Below are positions 1 to 7,775 of a stretch of 11,484 nucleotides of DNA, one piece after another. The DNA comes from Eutrophobius sp051275005 (GTDB taxonomy: Bacteria > Pseudomonadota > Gammaproteobacteria > Eutrophobiales > Eutrophobiaceae). A model generated the notes under the pieces. That model did no database searches, was not told the origin of the DNA, and was given only the letters and a program-made list of their open reading frames with translations. The stretch covers positions 1 to 11,484 of the forward strand of contig JBNMOP010000090.1 in NCBI GenBank assembly GCA_051275005.1, in the 5' to 3' direction. Within the stretch, counting starts at the first letter, position 1; each line of letters starts with the position of its first letter. The translations under genes were made by a program, and so were the position numbers.

Positions 1-2
1 AT

Positions 3-812
3 TATCAATCGCCATTTAAAGGTAGAGGAATGGAATTTGACGAATCACGCTTATACCAACCTGGCGATGATATTCGTAATATTGATTGGCGTGTAACTGC
101 CAAAACCGGCAAAACACATACCAAGCTTTTCAGGGAAGAACGTGAACGTCCAATTTTCTTGTGGGTAGATCTTCGTGCGCCAATGTTTTTTGCGACACGA
201 GGCAGATTCAAGTCCGTCATGGCATCATATATCGCAAGCCTGTTGGCATGGAGTGCAAATCATCATGGCGATCGTATTGGTGGCGTAATATTCTCTGAGG
301 CCATTCACCATGAACTTAAACCTCATCGCGGCAAAATTGGTGTCTTAAGATTTATAAATAAGCTGGTTGAACACCCGTCGTGGGAGAATCCTTATACTGC
401 CCACAGTGATAATTCTGCATTTGGACGAGAATTGATCAGGTTAAGACGTGTATCCAGACCTGGAAGTATGATTTTCCTAATCAGCGATTTTAGATACATG
501 AGTGAATCAGATGAAAATCAGATTATCAGGCTCAGTAAACATAATGATGTGATCCTTGTATATGTTAGTGATCGATTAGAAGCCTCATTGCCTACAGGTG
601 GGCAATACCGTATTAGTGATGGTGAAAATGATATGTCTATTGATACCTATAACAAGGATTATCTGGACAAATACCATACTAAACATGAACAACATACAGA
701 ACGACTCTCTAGAATGTCGCGAATGGGTAACATAAACCTGATTTCGTGTTCAACTCATGATGACCCCTTGCAGGTTTTGCAACAGAGAATGGTAGCTGCC
801 AGTAAAAAATGA
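3..812 (+). CDS. DUF58 domain protein of the Bat/MoxR operon (5' partial)
   Basis: The reading frame is open from position 3, upstream of the first ATG at 30. The residues before that ATG (SPFKGRG) belong to the conserved DUF58 core, so the gene starts left of the window and the ATG at 30 is internal. The following stretch (YQPGDDIRNIDWRVTAKTG, then THTKLFREERERP) is the hallmark of DUF58 proteins encoded next to MoxR ATPases. The rest resembles the VWA-like fold of this family (FLWVDLRAPMFF; later SMIFLISDFR). What is missing is probably the N-terminal part with the membrane segments. The stop codon overlaps the start of the DUF4381 gene (ATGA), which makes translational coupling likely. DUF58 proteins are thought to work with MoxR-type AAA+ ATPases and VWA proteins; the biochemical role is not established. 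Family call is firm; function is inferred from context. Confidence 0.93.
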   Translation, partial: YQSPFKGRGMEFDESRLYQPGDDIRNIDWRVTAKTGKTHTKLFREERERPIFLWVDLRAPMFFATRGRFKSVMASYIASLLAWSANHHGDRIGGVIFSEAIHHELKPHRGKIGVLRFINKLVEHPSWENPYTAHSDNSAFGRELIRLRRVSRPGSMIFLISDFRYMSESDENQIIRLSKHNDVILVYVSDRLEASLPTGGQYRISDGENDMSIDTYNKDYLDKYHTKHEQHTERLSRMSRMGNINLISCSTHDDPLQVLQQRMVAASKK

Positions 813-1306
813 ACGACCCGTTGGATCTACCTTTACGTGATATACATTTGCCAGATGGCTTATCATTATGGCCACTTGCCTATGGGTGGTGGATATTGAT
901 TGCGGTAATTATTATGACCGCAATTATTGCAATTATCCTATACAGACGAAATCAAAAGGCTCGAATATCTGCAATAACGTTAGCCAGAAAAGAGTTCGCT
1001 AGAATTACAGATGAATACCAGAAAAACAACGAGACACTTAAGCTGGTAAAAGAGATTTCTATATTGTTAAGACGTTTGAGTATCAGCCTGTTTCCACGGA
1101 CAGAGGTAGCGAGCTTAACCGGAGAAGAATGGTTAGCGTATCTCGATAGGTATGTGCCCGGTGCGCCTTTTACCGAAGGTCAGGGACGAATGCTGGTGGA
1201 CGCACCTTATCGACAGAATGTCGATACTGAAGAGTTAGAGACACTAATTCACCAATGTCATAACTGGATCGAAGCCGTTTCCCGAACCAGGAGTAAGCCG
1301 GCATGA
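809..1306 (+). CDS. DUF4381 domain membrane protein of the Bat operon
   Basis: This 165-residue protein has a short N-terminal segment with the family motif LRDIHLP at about residues 9-15. A WP..GWW region follows, then one strong transmembrane helix at about residues 25-45, and then a basic, helical cytoplasmic part (YRRNQKARIS onward). DUF4381 proteins occur almost always between the DUF58 and BatA genes in proteobacterial moxR/bat operons, which is exactly the position here. The start overlaps the stop of the DUF58 gene by four bases (ATGA), and its own stop overlaps the next start in the same way. The conserved aromatic/proline N-terminus and the single helix suggest an assembly or scaffold subunit of the inner-membrane Bat complex. 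That role is inference; the family has no known enzymatic activity. Confidence 0.9.
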   Translation: MNDPLDLPLRDIHLPDGLSLWPLAYGWWILIAVIIMTAIIAIILYRRNQKARISAITLARKEFARITDEYQKNNETLKLVKEISILLRRLSISLFPRTEVASLTGEEWLAYLDRYVPGAPFTEGQGRMLVDAPYRQNVDTEELETLIHQCHNWIEAVSRTRSKPA

Positions 1307-2292
1307 TCAATTTTGAATGGCCATGGATGGTATTATTACTACCTCTACCTTATTTAATCTGGAAATTTTCAACGCCAATTAGTAATAAAAAGGAAGCAGC
1401 GTTACGAGTACCTTTTCTGGAAGATTTTGTCGATGAGTCAGGTTCTAGCGTGGAACTTCGACCGGCAAGATGGATGATATTTTTTTCTACACTGGCATGG
1501 TTGCTTCTGATTTTGGCAATTATGCGTCCACAGTGGTTGGGGGAGTTTATTGAATTTCCTGTTTCAGGACGTGACCTGATTATCGCTGTTGATCTCTCTG
1601 GAAGTATGCAAGAAGAAGATTTTGTTCTTAAAGGACAACGTGTTGATCGCTTAACAGCTACAAAATTTGTAGCTGGCGACTTTATTGAACGTCGCATAGG
1701 CGATCGGATTGGACTGATTCTATTTGGAGAAAGGGCCTATCTTCAGGCACCACTGACACTGGATAGGGATACGGTTAAAACTTTATTATATGAATCTGCA
1801 ATTGGACTTGCTGGCAGGGCCACAGCCATTGGAGATGCCATAGGACTCGCAGTAAAGCGAATTAGACAACGAGAAAATACGAATCGTGTTTTGATTCTAT
1901 TAACAGATGGTGCCAACTCCGCAGGAGAAGTAGAACCGTTAGAAGCGGCACGTCTGGCGGCAAGAGAGGGATTAAAAATTTATACCATTGGCGTAGGCGC
2001 TGATGAGATGGTGGTGGAATTCTTTTTCGGTACCAGAAAGATTAATCCATCTGCCGATCTTGATGAAAAAGCACTGACTGAAATAGCTGAAATGACTGGG
2101 GGAAAATATTTCAGGGCGCGTGATACTCAGGAGCTGGATAAGATTTATGCCATTATGGATGCATTAGAACCAGTAGAAAGAGATGTTAGGCGGTTTCGTC
2201 CACGTAAATCGTTATATTTTTGGCCTTTGTCTATTGCACTGGTACTTTCCACATTATTACTACTCTATAATTTTTCCAGACGGGCGTCCTGA
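1303..2292 (+). CDS. batA: BatA-like VWA domain protein, inner membrane
   Basis: This 329-residue protein has the usual BatA layout. There are two transmembrane helices near the N-terminus (about residues 7-22 and 58-75), a VWA domain (about 90-285) and a C-terminal helix (about 305-323). The metal-ion-dependent adhesion site (MIDAS) is complete: DLSGS at 97-101, Thr174 in the loop GRATAIGD, and Asp202 in LLTDG. It should therefore bind a divalent metal and protein ligands. A second-strand signature, VRRFRPRKSLYFWP, just before the last helix is typical of BatA. The gene overlaps its upstream neighbour by four bases (ATGA) and the next gene by one (TGATG). Bat proteins were named for Bacteroides aerotolerance and are linked to oxidative or envelope stress. 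The protein probably sits in the inner membrane with the VWA domain interacting with BatB and BatD. The client or substrate is unknown. Confidence 0.93.
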   Translation: MINFEWPWMVLLLPLPYLIWKFSTPISNKKEAALRVPFLEDFVDESGSSVELRPARWMIFFSTLAWLLLILAIMRPQWLGEFIEFPVSGRDLIIAVDLSGSMQEEDFVLKGQRVDRLTATKFVAGDFIERRIGDRIGLILFGERAYLQAPLTLDRDTVKTLLYESAIGLAGRATAIGDAIGLAVKRIRQRENTNRVLILLTDGANSAGEVEPLEAARLAAREGLKIYTIGVGADEMVVEFFFGTRKINPSADLDEKALTEIAEMTGGKYFRARDTQELDKIYAIMDALEPVERDVRRFRPRKSLYFWPLSIALVLSTLLLLYNFSRRAS

Positions 2293-4055
2293 TGTTACCT
2301 GATGAATTTTTATTTCTAAGACCCTATTGGATGTTGGCATTTATTCCGTTAATAGCCATGTTGTTCATTATGGTTAAACGAAAGCTCAGAAGCAGGAAAT
2401 GGGAATCACTATGTGACAAGGAGCTACTACCATACATATTAATCGGGGATGAACCGGTTTCTAAACGTACTTCAGCGATATTACTTGGATTGACCGGTGC
2501 CTTGCTCATACTTTCCCTAGCAGGACCGGTATGGGAAAAATTACCGCAACCTGTATTTAGTACACAGTCCGCGTTGATTATTGCATTGGATCTTTCACGT
2601 TCCATGAATGCTACAGACATATTACCTAGCAGAATTGACCGGGCTAGATTTAAAGTGACAGATATTCTGCAAAAACGCGGAGAAGGTGAAACAGCATTAC
2701 TAGTATACGCCGGGGACGCATTTACAGTAACACCCTTAACAGATGATAGCGCCACAATCGAATCACAGTTAATGGCTTTAACAACAGAAATCATGCCAGC
2801 ACAGGGGAACAGGACAGATATCGCGATGTCTAAGGCTATAGATTTATTGAAGCAGGCCGGGGCGAGTAAAGGTGATATTTTATTTATTACAGATGAAATT
2901 GATCTGGATCGAACAGAAGTCCTTGCCCAGGCAATTAGTAACGACGGCTATCGTTTATCGCTACTCGGTATTGGTACACTACAAGGTGCACCCATTACGA
3001 TGGCAGATGGTAGCTTCTTTAAAGACCAATCTGGACAGATTGTCATTCCAAAACTTAGTGAGGAACCAATGAGACAATTGGCCTTGGTTGGGGCAGGCCG
3101 ATATCAAAAAATGACTGTAGATGACAATGATATAGACGCCCTAACTACTTTCTTTTCGTCCAACTATGCCGAAGGTGATGTGGAGCTTACAGATTTTGAA
3201 ACTGATGTTTGGCTGGAACAAGGTCCCTGGTTATTATTTTTACTGATACCAATGGTGCTAATGGTCTTTCGCAGGGGAGTACTAGTCATGTTAGTTATCA
3301 TGTGCTTACCCTATACAGAGGATGTCAGTGCGGCGGAATGGGATGAGCTGTGGTTACGAACAGATCAAATAGCTAAACAGGAATTAGATAAAGGTGAAAT
3401 TGAAACAGCAGCTGAGATGTTTGAAGATCCTGCCTGGAAAGGTGCCGCCCATTATCGCGCAGGTAATTTTGATGATGCATTAAAATTTTTACAGGAAACC
3501 GAAGGAGTAGAAAATAAATATAATCTTGGTAATACACTAGCGCGAAAAGGTATGTATGAGCAGGCAATATCGCTATACGATGAAGTTCTTGCAGAAAACC
3601 CTGATAATGAGGACGCAAAATATAATAAGGAATTGTTGGAAAAGGAATTAGAACAACAGCAGGAAGAACAACAACAGCCTCAAGAATCAATGAGTGATGA
3701 AAACCAAGAAGAGCAAGATCAGGAGCAACAAAATCAAAACCAGGATGACTCCCAACAGGATCAGCAACAATCTGATCAGCAAGATGAAATGGATCCGAAC
3801 GAAGATCAACAACAACAGGAAACAGAACAACAATCAGAAGATGCTGAAGAACAACCACCAGAAGAGCAAAATGAAGATCCTGGACAGCCTGAACCTTTAC
3901 AAGCTAATCAGGATCAAGCTGAGGAAGAAAAGCAGGCTACAGAACAGTGGCTCAGAAGAATTCCGGACGATCCGGGTGGATTATTACGGAGAAAATTCCT
4001 GATGCAGTACCAGCAAAAACAACGTGATAGAGTACCAGGTGAAAAATTATGGTAG
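2292..4055 (+). CDS. batB: BatB-BatC fusion: VWA domain + TPR + Gln/Glu-rich tail
   Basis: This 587-residue protein starts with two transmembrane helices (about 12-28 and 60-78). A VWA domain follows with an intact MIDAS: DLSRS at 100-104, Thr in GNRTDIA, Asp in FITDEID. There is another hydrophobic segment at about 313-345. From about residue 365 comes a TPR region (AAEMFEDPAWKGAAHYRAGNFDDAL, then a second unit with YDEVLAENPDNEDAKYN when read piecewise). The region at about 449-546 is extremely rich in Gln, Glu, Asp and Asn, and probably disordered. The end (QWLRRIPDDPGGLLRRKF) is the conserved C-terminus of proteobacterial BatB/C fusions. In Bacteroidetes the VWA and TPR parts are separate genes (batB, batC). 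The TPR may recruit partners in the periplasm. The gene overlaps BatD by seven bases. The call is secure from domain order and operon position. Confidence 0.92.
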   Translation: MLPDEFLFLRPYWMLAFIPLIAMLFIMVKRKLRSRKWESLCDKELLPYILIGDEPVSKRTSAILLGLTGALLILSLAGPVWEKLPQPVFSTQSALIIALDLSRSMNATDILPSRIDRARFKVTDILQKRGEGETALLVYAGDAFTVTPLTDDSATIESQLMALTTEIMPAQGNRTDIAMSKAIDLLKQAGASKGDILFITDEIDLDRTEVLAQAISNDGYRLSLLGIGTLQGAPITMADGSFFKDQSGQIVIPKLSEEPMRQLALVGAGRYQKMTVDDNDIDALTTFFSSNYAEGDVELTDFETDVWLEQGPWLLFLLIPMVLMVFRRGVLVMLVIMCLPYTEDVSAAEWDELWLRTDQIAKQELDKGEIETAAEMFEDPAWKGAAHYRAGNFDDALKFLQETEGVENKYNLGNTLARKGMYEQAISLYDEVLAENPDNEDAKYNKELLEKELEQQQEEQQQPQESMSDENQEEQDQEQQNQNQDDSQQDQQQSDQQDEMDPNEDQQQQETEQQSEDAEEQPPEEQNEDPGQPEPLQANQDQAEEEKQATEQWLRRIPDDPGGLLRRKFLMQYQQKQRDRVPGEKLW

Positions 4056-5794
4056 CTAAAAAGACAACTTTTATTTTTATTATATTGGCAAGTATCCTGT
4101 ACGTATTTAATGTCGGCGCTGCGACAATAAATGTTAAGACTGATCGTAGCCAGGTATCGCTGAATGAATCCTTTCAATTAATCTTTGAGGCGGATGGTAG
4201 TGTAGATGAAGATCCTGATTTCTCACCATTAGAGAAATCATTTCAGGTTTTATCGACTGCACAAAGTAGTAATTTCAGTGTTTTAAATGGCAGAATTTCA
4301 AGCGCAAAACGGTGGACATTGACGGTTATGGCTAATGCACCTGGGGTACAGGCTATTCCCCCAATCTCTTTTGGACGAGATGAAAGTCCTGTAATTACAA
4401 TTGATGTTCAAGATCTAAATTATGGCCGTTCTGGTCAGCAACAAGATGACATCTACCTTGAGGCATCCGCTATACCTCTCAATCCATATGTTCAGTCACA
4501 AGTCATCTATACGCTTAAACTATATCGTTCTGTGGCAATTGCTAAGGCCAGTCTTGATGATCCAGAAATAACATCAGGTGATGCGGTGCTTGAACGCATT
4601 GATGATGATAAAAGTTATGAGACCACCATAAATGGAAAGGGATATCAGGTTATCGAACGAAACTACGCTGTGTATCCACAATCCAGTGGAGAAATCTCTA
4701 TTGCACCCATAAATTTCATGGGGCAAATATCAAGGAGTCGTTTTGGGATGGATCCATTTGGTTCGCCCCCCAGGACAATCGTGCGACGTTCCCAACCAGT
4801 AACATTAAATGTACGTCCTATCCCTACTTCCTTTAACGGTAATAATTGGCTTCCAGCAAAGAATCTAACCATTGCAGAAGAATGGTCTGCTGATCCACTC
4901 ACTTTGCATGTCGGTGAGCCTATTACCCGTACACTAATCCTTACTGCAACAGGTCTAATATCAAGTCAACTACCAGAATTACCAACCTGGGATCAGCCTG
5001 AAATAAAATTTTATCCAGATCGTCCTCAATTAAGTGACGAAAAGTTTACTACTGGAATTACCAGCATAAGACGAGAAAAGGCGGCAATTATCCCTAATCA
5101 ACCGGGGAACTATGTACTACCCGAGGTGTTAGTACCCTGGTGGAATACAACAACAGATAAACAGGAACAGGCTGTGGTACCTGAACGAACAATACTGGTA
5201 TTACCTGCCGCGGGCTTAGAGACAATGCCAACAGATTTGACCAGTTTGCTACAACCTATACCGCAGGCCTTTGATGCACCACAGCTAGATGACGGTAACG
5301 GACTAAATAATACAGACCTATTATTACTGGCAGATGAGGAATCCAATATATGGAAATGGACAACCTTATTGCTCCTGCTGGTCTGGTTAATTACGATTGC
5401 AGTCTGGCGGAAATATTCTCAGAAAAAAAATATTCCAAAACACATTCAACGTAAAACCGGTTCTGAGAATATCACTAGTACAACTAAGCAAGTTAATGAG
5501 GCATGTGAGTCAAATGATCCTGCTAGAGTTAAGGAATCATTACTAGTCTGGTCTAAGCTGATCTGGAAAGACGATCCACCCTTGGGTATCGGTGATATTG
5601 CCAATAAGACTGATCCCGCTCTGAGAGATGAACTAATTAAACTAAATCGAGTGCTTTACAGTCATACGTCAGAACAGTGGACTGGTGATAATCTTAATAA
5701 AGCATTTACAGAAGAGGCAAAAAGACTTTCACAAAAAAAAATGTCTGGAAAAATAGAACAGGAAAAATTGGAACCATTATTTAAAATCTCCTAA
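4049..5794 (+). CDS. batD: BatD-like protein (oxygen tolerance family)
   Basis: This 581-residue protein has an N-terminal signal peptide (basic VAKK, a hydrophobic stretch to about residue 22, likely cleavage around VGAA). The next segment, TINVKTDRSQVSLNESFQL, is typical of the immunoglobulin-like start of BatD. A large periplasmic beta-rich part runs to about residue 430 and includes GVQAIPPISFG and a second module with LHVGEPITRTL. One transmembrane helix lies at about 433-451, followed by a helical cytoplasmic tail of about 130 residues. BatD is the last gene of Bat operons and is thought to stand in the periplasm next to the VWA proteins. Its start overlaps the BatB/C stop by seven bases and has an AGGTGA ribosome site just upstream. 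A weak hairpin (CCTAA/TTAGG, 5790-5808) follows the stop but has no T-run. Confidence 0.9.
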   Translation: MVAKKTTFIFIILASILYVFNVGAATINVKTDRSQVSLNESFQLIFEADGSVDEDPDFSPLEKSFQVLSTAQSSNFSVLNGRISSAKRWTLTVMANAPGVQAIPPISFGRDESPVITIDVQDLNYGRSGQQQDDIYLEASAIPLNPYVQSQVIYTLKLYRSVAIAKASLDDPEITSGDAVLERIDDDKSYETTINGKGYQVIERNYAVYPQSSGEISIAPINFMGQISRSRFGMDPFGSPPRTIVRRSQPVTLNVRPIPTSFNGNNWLPAKNLTIAEEWSADPLTLHVGEPITRTLILTATGLISSQLPELPTWDQPEIKFYPDRPQLSDEKFTTGITSIRREKAAIIPNQPGNYVLPEVLVPWWNTTTDKQEQAVVPERTILVLPAAGLETMPTDLTSLLQPIPQAFDAPQLDDGNGLNNTDLLLLADEESNIWKWTTLLLLLVWLITIAVWRKYSQKKNIPKHIQRKTGSENITSTTKQVNEACESNDPARVKESLLVWSKLIWKDDPPLGIGDIANKTDPALRDELIKLNRVLYSHTSEQWTGDNLNKAFTEEAKRLSQKKMSGKIEQEKLEPLFKIS

Positions 5795-6029
5795 ATTTTA
5801 TCTTAGGGCATATTTCAACACGTGTTACAAAATAATATTTTTAAACTTATACACACTTTTTCTATTCTAAAATTTTACTTTGTGCGGGAATAATTGAACT
5901 TACAACAACTATTCCTGGGATTTATTATTACTTAATAATTGTTCAAAATATATACTCTGAATTTTGGCGGCATGACTGATGATAGTTTCTTGAAAATACA
6001 AAATTGTTTCAAAATAAAATGGAGGCAAC
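5795..6029. other. AT-rich intergenic region with short symmetric motifs
   Basis: This region of about 235 bases lies between the Bat operon and the next + strand gene and has no credible ORF. It holds a 10-bp perfect palindrome AACACGTGTT (5817-5826). AATAATTG occurs as a direct repeat at 5890-5897 and 5934-5941, followed by GAAC in the first copy and TTC in the second, so TTGAAC and GTTCAA also face each other. An ATTATT/AATAAT hairpin with a 4-base loop lies at 5924-5939. TATACT at about 5951 is a possible -10 box, but no good -35 is spaced with it. It probably contains the promoter of the small secreted-protein gene, but no precise promoter can be assigned. Confidence 0.35.
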
Positions 6030-6398
6030 ATGAATAAGTATGCATTATTAGTGATACTTCTTATGAGCAGCAATATTGTCTTTGGTGCTGTTAACACAGG
6101 CACTGATTTGCTGCAAAAATGCGATGCCTATATATCTTATATGGGTAATAAGAAAATTACCGACAATAACTTTGCCCATGATATGGGTATATGTGCTGGC
6201 TTTATAGATGGTGCAGTGTATACGCACAATGTTACCCGTTCTGGATCCCCAATATGGTGTCTGCCCAACAATGTTAACACCGATCAAATTATAAGAGTTG
6301 TGGTGAATTATTTAAGAGAAAACCCTGATGATTTAAATAAAAATCCAGGTGCGCTGATGTTGGTCGCAATGGTGAATGCCTACCCCTGTCCTGAGTGA
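6030..6398 (+). CDS. Small exported protein of the Rap1a/Tai immunity family
   Basis: This 122-residue protein has a clear signal peptide (MNKYALLVILLM..., probable cleavage near VFGA at about residue 19-20). The mature part has four cysteines, Cys31, Cys55, Cys77 and Cys120, which could form two disulfides. Motifs match the Rap1a/Tai family: CAGFIDG at 55-61, WCLPNNV at 76-82, then QIIRVVVNYLRENPD, and the end AYPCPE. Characterised members (Serratia Rap proteins, Tai proteins) protect cells against type VI secretion peptidoglycan amidases in the periplasm. Many family members occur without any secretion locus and have no known partner, as here: no effector or T6SS gene is visible. A strong GGAGG at 6021-6025, four bases before the ATG, supports this start. 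It stands alone, downstream of the Bat operon and convergent to the MurE-like gene. Family assignment is good; an actual immunity role is unproven. Confidence 0.8.
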   Translation: MNKYALLVILLMSSNIVFGAVNTGTDLLQKCDAYISYMGNKKITDNNFAHDMGICAGFIDGAVYTHNVTRSGSPIWCLPNNVNTDQIIRVVVNYLRENPDDLNKNPGALMLVAMVNAYPCPE

Positions 6399-6415
6399 AT
6401 CACTTAGTACAGGAC
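6388..6415 (+). repeat. Hairpin across the stop of the Rap1a-like gene
   Basis: GTCCTG (6388-6393) pairs with CAGGAC (6410-6415). Directly inside, AGTG (6394-6397) pairs with CACT (6401-6404) around an AAT loop, leaving TAGTA as a bulge. The stem includes the stop codon. No T-run follows, so it is more likely an mRNA 3' structure or part of a weak terminator than a classical intrinsic terminator. Confidence 0.35.
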
Positions 6416-6420
6416 GATTA

Positions 6421-6491
6421 AATGTCCGGAAAGTTTCGATTCTAATGATAAATAATGTCTAGATTCTATCAGAAACGGACCGCTAGACATT
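6421..6491. repeat. 71-bp imperfect inverted repeat between convergent genes
   Basis: AATGTC (6421-6426) faces GACATT (6486-6491). GTCCG (6424-6428) faces CGGAC (6476-6480). GTTTCGAT (6433-6440) faces ATC-A-GAAAC (6468-6476). TCTA (6441-6444) faces TAGA (6460-6463). A competing exact 9-bp pair, AATGTCTAG (6454-6462) with CTAGACATT (6483-6491), also exists. The position between two convergent stop codons suits a bidirectional transcription barrier, but no T-runs border the stems. Confidence 0.4.
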
Positions 6492-6528
6492 CAATTAACC
6501 ACCGTCTGTTCTCGAATAATATATCTCT

Positions 6529-6551
6529 AAATCATGAATGTGATTTTTTTT
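6529..6551 (+). terminator. Possible weak intrinsic terminator for the Rap1a-like gene
   Basis: AAATCA (6529-6534) pairs with TGATTT (6541-6546) around a 6-base loop, and the second arm runs into an eight-T tract (6544-6551) on the + strand. The stem is AT-rich and therefore weak. It lies about 130 bases after the stop of the secreted-protein gene and just before the end of the convergent MurE-like gene. The layout is right, but the stability is doubtful. Confidence 0.3.
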
Positions 6552-6574
6552 GAAAAACAGAAAAGAGTATGATT

Positions 6575-7726
6575 TCAAGATAAAGCCATGCAGGATTTTT
6601 CTTTTAATCGACTTAATATAGCATTCCTGGCTTCTTCTCTATCGTCAAATTTAATCGTTTCTGAATGTAGTATCTGGTATGTTTCATGCCCCTTTCCCGC
6701 AAGGATCACAACATCATTATCTTCAGATTGATTAATAGTAAATTCAATCGCTTTTTTTCGATTTTGAATTAAAACATAATTACTGAAATCAGGATCAATA
6801 CCACTCAAGATATCTGACATAATTTCCTGGCTATCTTCCATTCGTGGGTTATCGTCAGTAATCACTATTAAGTCTGCAATATCACTAGCAATTTTACCCA
6901 TTTTAGCTCGCTTGCTTCTATCTCTATTGCCACCACAACCGAAGACTACTAAAAGACGTCCGTTTCGTTTTACAGCAATATCTTTAACTGTACTTAATAC
7001 ATTTTCGAGACCGTCTGGAGTGTGAGCATAATCAACTAACACCATAAATGATTGGCCATTATCAACATTTTCCAGACGCCCTCTTGGTGGAGAACATGTA
7101 GACAATGTCTTCTGAATATATTTTTCAGAAATACCTATATGTCTAAGTACACTTATAGCCGACTTGATATTTAATAAGTTAAAATTTCCAAGAAGCTTCG
7201 TAGCAAAACCGACAATCTCTTTGTTATAATTATTCGGATAAATTTTATACGAAGAACCTTCGTTCATGAAACCTAATTTTGTTTTTTGATAATTTCTAAA
7301 TGTCTTGTGATAATCAAGATGATCTTGTGTAATATTAGTTAGTAGTTTTACGTTAAAATCAATTCCAGATATCCTGTCTTGATCTATCCCTTCCGACGTT
7401 ACCTCCATTATAAAATGCGTCCCACCTTGATCGACATGAGTTTTCATGCATTTTTGAATATCTGGTGCATATGGGGTTGATAGATTCTTGTTTCCCGAAT
7501 TGTATGTCCCTAAAACAAATGGCTTAAATTCTGCAAATTTTAAGAATTCACCAATTAAATAAGCAACTGTCGTCTTTCCATTGGTCCCTGTAATACCAAT
7601 AACATAAAGATCATTAGATGGATGTTTAATATTGTTATGAACATGCTGCGATAAAACGATTGGAAGAACAACCTTGATAGGTACAGTTTCGTATTGATGA
7701 TTGGCCATTAAAGGCAAAACGGACAA
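6575..7726 (-). CDS. Compact MurE-like Mur ligase lacking the UDP-binding domain
   Basis: This is a Mur ligase of the MurE type (ATP-dependent addition of an amino acid to a UDP-MurNAc peptide). From the TTG at 7726 it has 383 residues. Catalytic signatures are present in order: P-loop GITGTNGKTT (44-53), STPYAPDIQ (83-91), MEVTSEGIDQDR (107-118), DHLDYH (135-140), the probable carbamylated lysine Lys150, FNLLN (182-186), GRLE (216-219), DYAHTPD (232-238), GCGGNRDR (263-270), DNPR (292-295) and GKGHE (344-348). DNPR is the amino-acid-binding signature of meso-DAP-type MurE. Two parts are missing compared with E. coli MurE (495 residues): the N-terminal UDP-MurNAc domain, and about 50 residues between Lys150 and FNLLN. 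SSH is replaced by TSE. The start is uncertain: TTG 7726 and ATG 7708 have no ribosome site, whereas AAGGAG lies 7 bases before an in-frame ATT at 7768. It stands alone, outside a cell-wall cluster, and is AT-rich. It could be a paralogue with another substrate or a decaying copy. Confidence 0.78.
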   Translation of the reverse strand: MSVLPLMANHQYETVPIKVVLPIVLSQHVHNNIKHPSNDLYVIGITGTNGKTTVAYLIGEFLKFAEFKPFVLGTYNSGNKNLSTPYAPDIQKCMKTHVDQGGTHFIMEVTSEGIDQDRISGIDFNVKLLTNITQDHLDYHKTFRNYQKTKLGFMNEGSSYKIYPNNYNKEIVGFATKLLGNFNLLNIKSAISVLRHIGISEKYIQKTLSTCSPPRGRLENVDNGQSFMVLVDYAHTPDGLENVLSTVKDIAVKRNGRLLVVFGCGGNRDRSKRAKMGKIASDIADLIVITDDNPRMEDSQEIMSDILSGIDPDFSNYVLIQNRKKAIEFTINQSEDNDVVILAGKGHETYQILHSETIKFDDREEARNAILSRLKEKSCMALS

Positions 7727-7775
7727 ACTTACATTCTGTTTTTGTGAATAAGAGTCTAGCTTTTTAATTTAAATA

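Noticed and set aside
1..220. A - strand ORF over the beginning of the DUF58 gene
   Set aside because: It is fully covered by conserved DUF58 coding sequence on the other strand and has no family signature.
3373..4002. Open frames on both strands over the Gln/Glu-rich part of the BatB-BatC gene
   Set aside because: They arise from the repetitive CAA/GAA-rich DNA of the real gene. They have no ribosome sites, and the real frame continues to a conserved C-terminus.
6030..7726. A type VI effector-immunity module formed by the Rap1a-like and MurE-like genes
   Set aside because: The genes are convergent, not co-transcribed. The MurE-like protein is a cytoplasmic-type ligase rather than an amidase toxin, and no secretion gene is present.
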